Part shown: positions 56,848-64,000 of the stretch, in pieces
Layout of the letters: the number at the start of each line of letters is the position of its first letter
Position numbering within the stretch: the stretch's first letter is position 1
NCBI GenBank assembly: GCA_018296165.2
Contig: JACKQL020000006.1
Location: 1,116,001-1,180,000, forward strand
DNA: 64,000 bases
Direction of reading: 5' to 3'
Source of the DNA: Termitomyces sp. T153
Taxonomy: Eukaryota; Basidiomycota; Agaricomycetes; Agaricales; Lyophyllaceae
The notes under the pieces: generated by a model
Seen by the model: only the letters and a program-made list of their open reading frames with translations
Database searches by the model: none
What the model was told of the DNA's origin: nothing
Translations under genes and position numbers: made by a program

Positions 56848-57807
56848 ATGCATTGCCTTGAGAAATTGTACCACTCTGGATCACACCGGCGTACTTCGAT
56901 ACCCCCTGGAAAAAGCTACGATGATCGATTCCACCCTCGATCTGTTGTCAGCACAGCCAGAGAAAGATGCGTTGTACTACCTGATCCCAGTGACCCTCAA
57001 GGCAAGTCTTCAAATGCCACCAGAACAAAACCTATACTGAAGAACTCATGCGTTCAGATCGAAGACACCCTCTTCAGAATCCCGAGATTCATTCTCATGT
57101 CTAACTCGCCCATTTTTCAAGACATGTTCGCGATACCCCAGGGCGAGGGAGGAACCACCCAGATCGAGGGATCACGCGACACTAATCCAATCATTCTTGA
57201 TCATGTTGATAAGATGACTTTCGACATCTCCTGGATGTCGTTCTGCCTCTGTGCGAAATCCCGCTTTCGTTATGTCAAAATCGCAGACGATATCTAACGG
57301 AAAGACAGTGATATTCCACCGACAGAACCTGTGCTATCGAAGGAAGCATGGGTCGCAGTCCTCAGACTTGTCGACATGTGGGAAATGCATAGGATCCGCC
57401 TTCACTGCATTGACAAACTCACGGATATGTCTATGAGTCTTGTCGAAAGGGTAGTGCTGGCGAAGAACTTCCATGTCCCTCAATGGTTGCACACTGGTTA
57501 CAAAGAACTCGTCAATCGTAACGAAACATTGTCGATGTCTGATTCCGAGAATATCGGATATCGTTCGGCTGTTGGAGTTTTTCAGCTTCGAGAGCAGCGG
57601 TTGAGGTGGGATTACGACAACTATCGTTACGGTCACTTTAGAGGAGGACAGAAGTTTGCGTTGAACAGCATTCTCCAAGATGAGTTGGCCGATGAAGAAG
57701 CAATTTTCCAAACATATGCGGCAGCCATAGATACGACTAACCCCGTTCCAGCAACCAATGCTGCCCCTACAGTAGGCGGTGTCCATGTCGATTCGCAGAC
57801 CTCATAG
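56848..57807 (+). pseudogene. Agaricomycete-type BTB/POZ protein, probably frameshifted
   Basis: The BTB core is recognisable: QIEDTLFRIPRFILMSNSPI, FQDMFAIPQGEGGT, NPIILDHVDK. After a break come LSKEAWVAVLRLVDMWEMHR, IRLHCIDKLTDMS, VERVVLAKNFHVPQWL and GYKELVNRNETLSMSDSENI, which follow the usual order of this expanded family of uncharacterised basidiomycete proteins. At about 57211 the reading VDKMTFDISWMS departs from family expectation, whereas shifting one base gives DDFRHLLDVVLPLCEIPLSL. A one-base deletion therefore best explains the break. An intron ending near 57308 (AAGACAG) precedes the second exon. The N-terminal exon before the acceptor at about 57057 is unclear. It would act as a Cul3 adaptor or transcription cofactor if intact, but nothing here shows which. 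Confidence 0.6.
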
Positions 57808-57895
57808 CTTATAAGCCAAGCTGATACACTTTCAAGGCTTTGATGATATCCAAAGCATAGCCACAGCTTCTTCTGTACATAGGATCAAGGAAGTA

Positions 57896-59402
57896 TTACA
57901 ACGTCAGAGGACAAAATATGATAGTCGTGTCATCGATGTACAGATCGCTCTCCCCCGTGGTACTCAGAAGCGCCGGAGTCATGATTTGTTCCATACGAAC
58001 CGCGTCACGTCCTCCAAGCATGTTTCCAAGAATTTCGACCGCCCGATTTCCATCTTCATTCCATCTAGACTCTACCTCGTGCTCGAACACACCTTCAAGC
58101 AATGTCTTGTCAACAGGATCGCTAAGCAACGCGCCAAGCACAGCAGCAGGATCGGTTTTACTGGGATTTTCTTTCCGAAAGAGAAAACGCCCCTCGATGA
58201 TGTTATCTACACCGTCCGTATAAAGGAGCAGAATGGGCTCCTTGTCACGTACAGTGGTGAGATCGATGTGACGCACGTCACTTGTCGCTATGATATAGGG
58301 TGGGGAGAGGTTATCTTTTGAAATGTTCGGGACTAGAGGATCGCCATGTTCTGAGCGTAATTTTGAGAATAAGTTGACGGAATAAGTAGCAGGTAGCTTG
58401 TATGAGAAGTCTCCAATGGCTAGTTGCTATTCAAGAAGTGATTGTCTAGGATGTAGCCTTGGATTCGCACCTCTGGTAATACTGAGAACCCCCAGGATAC
58501 GTTGATCCTTCAACACATTACGCTCCGACGTAGGATGAGATAGTTTGACTCGAGCGTACTCGGAAGGAGTTGATGTATTGTGCAAGGGTGTCAATCTTCG
58601 CGCTGTAAGTGCCGATCCTTTCTCATTTGTTAATAAAACTAATCAAGTCGATAAGCCATTTCTCAAGACGCAACGTCCAACAAGGCGCTTACCAACCGAA
58701 GAATCCCCAAGACCTACAATCCACAAGTTCTCCTTCCTGCCATCAATCAGTGCTATAGATAATGTAGTACCAGAACTGGCACGACGCAAAATATGACTGT
58801 CTGGGCCATTCAGCAGAGAAGAGGCAGAATTGTGATCCAGTTCATGGGGATCAGGGCACAGGTCGATAACGGCAGCACCAATTTGACGATCAAACTCTTC
58901 GATCTGCGAACGTAGAAAGGCTGAGACTTCAGCGGGGTCATATCTGGTCCCAGAACTAGCGAGTTTCGAACGCAGCGCATTGCGAAGAAACGTCGGGAGG
59001 TATTTCTCGCTATATTCTGCCGCTTCTGACCCTGCGTGTCCTACAAAAGGTTGAAAGCGCTTGAACGTTTGAACCTCCACAGCCAAGCCCGGCGAACAAA
59101 ACGCTCACCATCCAACACGGCTAAGAACAACCAAGATGGTCCTTGATCCACATCTTCCCATTCCTCAACAACATATCTATCTTCGGTTTCCCGGTCCGGA
59201 GTAGGTTGGAAGGTAACCGCGTGAATTCCTCCATGAAAGGTGCTGACATGACAACTTCTCGAAAAGGCGGCACGCGCTTCATCGATCGACATCATAATAC
59301 TTCGTGGGGTCCAGATAATGATATATTTATCAAGTTTTGATTACCCACTACCTTCGCGTTTGCATCATCATGATGACTTAAAGAAGCCCCGAAATTGCTC
59401 AT
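57896..59402 (-). CDS. PP2C-family protein phosphatase
   Basis: This metal-dependent Ser/Thr phosphatase could be of the pyruvate-dehydrogenase-phosphatase branch. From the ATG at 59402: MSNFGASLSHHDDANAK, then after an intron MMSIDEARAAF and EDRYVVEEWEDVDQGPSWLF. The metal motif is built across an intron: LAVLDG/HAGSEAAEYSEKYL (DGHAG). Then ASSGTTLSIALIDGRKENLW and VGLGDSSVG (the SGTT and GDS motifs) occur, followed by a middle exon (LGDFSYKLPATYSV) and the C-terminal exon with EPILLLYTDGVDNIIEGRF (the DG motif) and YIDDTTIIFCPL carrying the last metal-binding Asp. Introns lie at about 59284-59351, 59043-59108, 58602-58690, and between about 58400 and 58480. The exact sub-family is uncertain. 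Confidence 0.82.
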
Positions 59403-60450
59403 TTTTTAAGCGCTAAGTGGCCAGCGAGCGCGAAGGACATGTGATCACCTATCAATACAGAGAGGAGACGGCTCTGAAAGGGCAAAACGAAAGCGAAGAA
59501 GTCCTGGGGATCCGGAGACGTGTCGTTAGATGTGCCATGTCCAAGCACTGCACTGATTGCTTTGCTTCTTTGAGGTTTCTTCGCATTGGTAGTGCAATCA
59601 TCAGCGACGGCAAAGATAACGCGTCAACTGTCCCAGGAAACAACGTCGGACAGACATGAGAAGAGAAAGAAATGCCTGGCATGCGCAAAAGGCCATCATG
59701 GTTACCAGCACCGACCAAGTAGTTGTGTCCTACTGAGGAGTTCACACATGAATGGACGAGTCGGATATGAATGCTTTTCTCCATTTTCGGGCACGCGTTA
59801 ACACGCCGGTCCTCACAAAAGTAGCATGTAACTCCAAAGAGGAAGAGTAGTCGTGAGTACTTGGAAAACTCGGGTAGTGGCACTGGGAATTGTGGCGGAG
59901 GCAATTTGAAAATGCTTAGGAGAGCTGTGAAAGTAAGCTCGGGTTCGATTCGTACCCACTTGACGTTGATATGGGACACATGCGGATATGTATCTTCGAG
60001 TATGATGCTGTATGGTGTCACCGTAAGAACTGCGATATTCGCGCCATATCGGGTCGAAATACTAAGGCATGTACTTGGTAACCCTGAATGTTGTTGAATA
60101 ATATGTATAATATGTAGACTACCATCGTGCCTCATGCTATCCATATTCTACTCCGTACAGACAATATCCCTGGAGCGAATCATGTAGAAATTGTTGCGCG
60201 TGTCTCTCATTTTCTAATTTTGCTCTTTCTCAATTTTCCGACTCGAACCCATATTGCCTGAAGATCTGATTTCTTTTCCGAGAAGCTTCAAGCAACTAGA
60301 CCTGGTCTTCTACATATGTTTCGGCTAATGTCAATGATATGCTACACACACGACGATTCACTTGCATCCAAATTTACAGCGGGCGCCCTCAGAATAGGAT
60401 GAGCGTAAGATACGCTTAAGGACATCCGATTCCTCAGGAAATTCTAAAAT
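59403..60450. other. Intergenic with one long unsupported frame
   Basis: A 230-codon minus-strand frame (59452-60144) is present but shows no family motif. No repeats are recognised. Confidence 0.45.
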
Positions 60451-62742
60451 TCAATTGAGAAGCGGTTGCCGTTCTTCATCCTCCAATCTGGCGATTTCCT
60501 GGGCATATCTGGATCTTTGGCGGATGGTTGGGCCATACCTATAGAACAAGAAGGGAAAAACACCCATAAGGGTTGCGAGGATTGCGAGGATCGTGCTCGC
60601 CCACTCGAAGCCGACTATGCACCAATGATGAGATCCCACCGATGTATCTGAAGACTATAGTCCAAGACTGACCATCGTGATAGAATTGAACGCCAAAAAG
60701 AGCCAAAATTCCACAAAAACATTCTAGGAATGTTATGCATAGCGTCAGAATCAAAACCAAGTGCTCAAACTAGAACGATTACCTCGGGCGAAGCTCTGTC
60801 CAGTCACTGCACTACTGGCCATCAGACCGTAGCTCTCGACGGTGTAATCACAGACCGCTAGGAAGACTATACCTGATTTAGTAAAGACGATGGCGCCTTG
60901 ACAAATGAAAGTATGCACCGATGTGACTGGAAAGACCAAAAAGTACCAATGCACCAAGTGACCAATATATGCTGATGGGTGGACGACCCGTCCAAGCAAA
61001 CCAGTACATTGAAATAGGAAAGAGAAAGGCGGCTAGATACGATGCTTGTGAGTAACCATGTTCTAGCACAGATATCTGATATGCTAACCTACAAATACCC
61101 AAAGTAATTTATTCTCTGGCACGTTCTTGCGCCCCTGCTTCTTCTCTTGCCATAGTGTCACTTTATGTTGCAAATAGAATAGGGGAATTGCAAGCGTGAA
61201 ACCAATGACCATGGCAAGATAGGTCAATTGGACCTGCGGGTCTCTAAAGCCGTACTGGGCATAGATAAGAGGTGTTGCTTCCACGGCAAGGTACTGGACA
61301 GCAGAATATCAACAATCAATCTGAAAAACCACATAATGTGTACCGACAATTATCCCGTAGTTCAAGCCATCATAGAGGGCAAAGCAATAGACAATGGGTT
61401 CGGTAAAGAGCATAACTAATGAACCGAACAAGTCAAACACTTTCCACAAGCAATAAAGCAAAGAGCAACGTACCGGCAGGTCGAAAGAGAGTCTCTGTCA
61501 AAATTTGCCTGAATGAACGACGTCTCAAATTCTCGTCAATTGCCCATGCATCGATATGCCCGGCCCTCCGGGCGTGTTGCGCCCTGGCAACGAGGATAGC
61601 ACTGCGGCGAGTTTCCGGCACCAAGATGACATATGGGATTATAAGAACAGCGCCAACAATCCCCCATATCCCGTACACCCAACGCCAGCCGAAAGCATGA
61701 TTGATGTAAGCAGCACTATGAACGAGGTCAGATACGATAAGTAGTGTTGAAGTGACAAGTAGCATACATCATAGGTCCTCTATAGGGGATAATGTTGAGC
61801 GCTTCTTTAGGAGAAGAGATAATCGGACCTTACAATACAAGGACTTCGGCTGAATAGGCCCAGATATTCATGGCCCATAACCTATGTTATTGGTCCAGAT
61901 GTATACAGACACTGATAATTAGAGACGACTCACCCTACAATGTCATCTCCCTTCCATAAATCAGGAATATTAGCGACAGAGTTGAAAACAGTCGCTCCTA
62001 GGATCCCACAAAAGAAACTTCCAAATGATATATCGAAGTCGAATGCAACAAAATGCGAAAAGACATACCGACAGACTACAATGGTTCCAAGGTTATGAGC
62101 GAGGGCGCAAGGGATCTGCAACAAATCTGTGCGTACAAGTAATGGGTAGGATGGAAAGTCAAGAGAAAACAGGAAGGTTACTCGCAGACGAGACAAAGGC
62201 AAGCGACGTTGACTTTCTTTCGGCCGAAGTCCTAGATCCAAAATCAGTCTCAGTGGTCATGCTTACGAAACAACACGACTTTACCTCTGCCAGAGGCGTC
62301 AATAAGACGGGGCCAACACCCATGCCAAATACGAAGATCGCGACGGGTAGCCGGCTAACAAGAGAAGATACATTGAACTCCTCCTGCATCTCCTGTGAAA
62401 TTGCACTGGATGAGCTAGAGCAACAGGTGATCCATGCAGTTTGAATGCAACTACAATAACAGGAGGGGTAAGAACGAGGATTCAGTTCACTGACATGATA
62501 TGTTCCGCTCACAGAAGGAGGCAAATCATTACTTTCCTCCAAAGCGGAAAATTGAATGGGTTCTCTGGGTCATGAGGCTGACGCAGTAATGAGCAATGAG
62601 TAGGCAGAGGTAACTCTGGACTCACCCTCCAGTGAATCAGGTTGGAGTCAATGTGCACAACAGTCGTCCCCTCTGGACTCGAATCTTCAGTATCAATGTC
62701 ATCCCGGAAGATGTCTACGCTGGTTCCCGTCGAACTCGACAT
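60451..62742 (-). CDS. Major facilitator superfamily transporter (DHA1-like)
   Basis: This is a multi-pass proton-driven exporter or importer of small molecules. From the ATG at 62742, MSSSTGTSVDIFRDDIDTED is a cytosolic N-terminus, and after an intron comes PHDPENPFNFPLWRKVMICL, the DPxNPxxWPxWRK-type lead-in to TM1 seen in fungal DHA1 polyamine/drug transporters. TM segments follow over about a dozen exons, for example RLPVAIFVFGMGVGPVLLTP, WRWVYGIWGIVGAVLIIPYV with the conserved VPETRRSAIL loop, then YLAMVIGFTLAIPLFYLQHK and ASYLAAFLFPISMYWFAWTG. The last helix is WASTILAILATLMGVFPFLF, followed by YRYGPTIRQRSRYAQEIARL and the tail ERQPLLN. Substrate cannot be deduced. Confidence 0.87.
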
Positions 62743-62756
62743 GACGAACTTGTTCA

Positions 62757-62777
62757 CGGATGGATGGATGGATGGAT
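62757..62777. repeat. (ATGG)n microsatellite, about 5 units
   Basis: GGATGGATGGATGGATGGAT lies in the 5' leader immediately upstream of the transporter ATG, with slight variation at its edges. Confidence 0.8.
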
Positions 62778-63042
62778 CTCTGTTTAACGCCGGCAAGCCA
62801 CGAACTCGGCTAGAGGGCGAGCTGTATAGCTATGTATAACGTATATACGTGTAAGTAGCGTGATATGTAGGCGATTGATCCGAGCTTTCCCTGGTGGTAG
62901 TTTTTTCTAGCGTTTGTAAAGTAGGGTATGGCGGTGTGTAGTAGCAGGTCGGTTGAATTTGTAATGGCGGATCAGTGAAGAAATAAACGAAAGAAACGTA
63001 AAAGAAAGAGAGAAAGAAAAGAAATGATAGGTAGGGTCCTTA
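62778..63042. other. Upstream region of the MFS gene
   Basis: Less than 300 bp. A purine-rich AAAG/GAAA tract occurs at 62980-63025. Nothing else is seen. Confidence 0.5.
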
Positions 63043-63522
63043 TCACCGAAAATAAGTGGAGTCCGTGTCTTCCTCCTTTGTGCCTGCTAGGCATCGCGTA
63101 TGCGCGTGTCCTGTATTTGTTGCGCAAACCTGTGAGTGTACCCTCCCTTGGTGTCCTTGTTTCGGCGCACCCTTCCTGATGCCCCGAATTGCTAGTCCTC
63201 TTCCTCTCTCCTCCCCCCTCTCTTCTGTGCCCTCCTCTGTCCTCCTGACATGCCCCCCTTCTCTTTCCCTCCCCTCAAACCCTCTCCAATGTGTCTCATT
63301 GTTTTCTTCATCTTTGTCCTCTTCCAATGCTGGCTTCGGTGTGGTTTCTGTTCTTGGTAAGCCTGTCTTTGCGAAGGCCCTGGATTTCGATAGGAACTTG
63401 CCCATAGCCTCTAAACCTTCTTCTGTGCTGAGCAGCTTCCCTAGCTCTATTTCTTCATCTATCTTTCTTAATATATCCCTGTGTTGCTTATATTTGGGGC
63501 ACTCTTTAATGATGTGTTCCAT
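63043..63522 (-). pseudogene. C-terminal fragment of a LINE (non-LTR retrotransposon) polyprotein
   Basis: The first residues, MEHIIKECPKYKQHRD, match the HC-type zinc-binding motif after the RNase H domain of fungal Tad-like LINEs, and LLSTEEGLEAMGKFLSKSRA with FAKTG matches the conserved helical end. The rest is Glu/Arg-rich and low in complexity, ending at a stop at 63043. The reverse transcriptase and RNase H domains are missing, so this is a 5'-truncated remnant. Directly before the ATG the minus strand reads A21 (63525-63545), which is not expected inside a LINE reading frame. Confidence 0.7.
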
Positions 63523-63524
63523 TG

Positions 63525-64000
63525 TTTTTTTTTTTTTTTTTTTTTAATCCATTTGCGTGTCCGAGGCGCTACGCGCCTATGTTACACGGTACATCGGAGT
63601 AACTACTGCTACAAGAGCCATGGGATGCATCGTCCCCCTGCATACGCAGAGAATGAATGAGCCGGAATGTCCTAGAACCGTTTTAGTCCATGCTCCCGTG
63701 GTAGGTACCTGGGTCGTCGCGTGTTGAGTTACATCGTGTGGTTAGCTACAAATGCCCACCACTAATGGGTGGGCGGAGAGGGACGAGCATCTGGGCCGCG
63801 TACCCAACCAATGCTGGAAAGAGATAAAATCAGTAGTCATGGTGGGCTCATGCCGAGAGCCATCATTAGGAGTAAGTAGGATGGGGTGTATAGGGTGTGT
63901 CTCAGGCCTGTTGCGTGGGGTTGTGTCGTGGTTGGGGGGTGTGGGTGGGCGGGGGTGCTGGGGTGGGATGGGCCGAGGGGGTGAGGGTCTTGAACCGCCG
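63525..64000 (-). mobile_element. Possible 3' end of a retroposed element ending in A21
   Basis: On the minus strand, sequence running from the window edge through a GCGCGTAGCGCC hairpin and CACGCAAATGGATT ends in 21 consecutive A. That is the look of a LINE or SINE 3' tail. No coding frame is present in these 455 bp, and the right end is G-rich. Family unknown. Confidence 0.4.

Noticed and set aside
59452..60144. 230-codon minus-strand open frame
   Set aside because: It is long, but shows no domain, no exon partner and an odd composition (many isolated His, Cys and Ser). Absence of family features makes chance or antisense of a leader more likely.

Overview
This window looks like nuclear DNA of a basidiomycete fungus, most likely an Agaricomycete. 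Genes are packed on both strands and are broken by many short GT-AG introns of about 45 to 70 nt. The gene set is fungal (Tps2-type trehalose phosphatase, Pol III Rpc31, Mss4-type PIP5 kinase, agaricomycete-style BTB and F-box proteins), and there are chromodomain Ty3/Gypsy and LINE remnants. There is no operon structure. Gene boundaries were read by hand from splice signals and protein similarity held in memory, so small exons and exact starts are less certain than the identities.

Layout: 1-1957 C-terminal part of a probable Ser/Thr kinase; 2915-3610 basic hypothetical protein (-); 3.6-7.0 kb no gene seen; 7058-8814 mitochondrial GTPase Mtg1; 9547-9624 tRNA-Arg(ACG) (-) with a 6-nt intron; 9.6-12.4 kb intergenic with a small mariner-like hairpin element; 12413-13284 DUF202 membrane protein; 13629-15635 MGRN1-like RING protein (-); 15860-16463 ribosomal protein uL15 (-); 17789-18337 Rpb11. 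From 18.3 to 24.6 kb lies a repeat-rich island. It holds a complete-looking DNA transposon (19697-22267) with inverted ends of about 185-205 bp, a 7-bp target duplication and one cysteine-protease (C19/USP-like) gene as its only cargo, followed by a CpG desert and a chromodomain Gypsy remnant. 25.0-26.5 kb is an unrecognised multi-exon gene, and 27628-28005 a small hypothetical. Then come Zn alcohol dehydrogenase (28292-29772), Rpc31 (30378-31296, -), the Aly/REF mRNA export factor (31516-32968) and the farnesyl/geranylgeranyltransferase alpha subunit (33224-34527). 34.5-40.2 kb is a gene-free mosaic of nested direct repeats. After that are the trehalose-6-phosphate phosphatase (40197-44074), condensin subunit Cnd1 (44576-49508), a second CpG-poor repeat stretch (49.5-51.4 kb), an F-box protein (51395-52411, -), PIP5K (53563-55970, -), a BTB gene with a likely frameshift (56848-57807), a PP2C phosphatase (57896-59402, -), an MFS transporter (60451-62742, -), and finally LINE debris with an internal A21 tract.

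Most genes are housekeeping and do not form a pathway together. The most interesting object is the 2.57-kb transposon carrying a deubiquitinase-like protease and no transposase. Its last catalytic segment is displaced by a one-base frameshift. Other items worth attention are a 108-residue low-complexity insert between zinc ligands of the RING domain, a 599-nt intron in the Aly/REF gene with protein-like antisense frames, and a duplicated pair of about 165-bp repeats at 36.1-37.35 kb.
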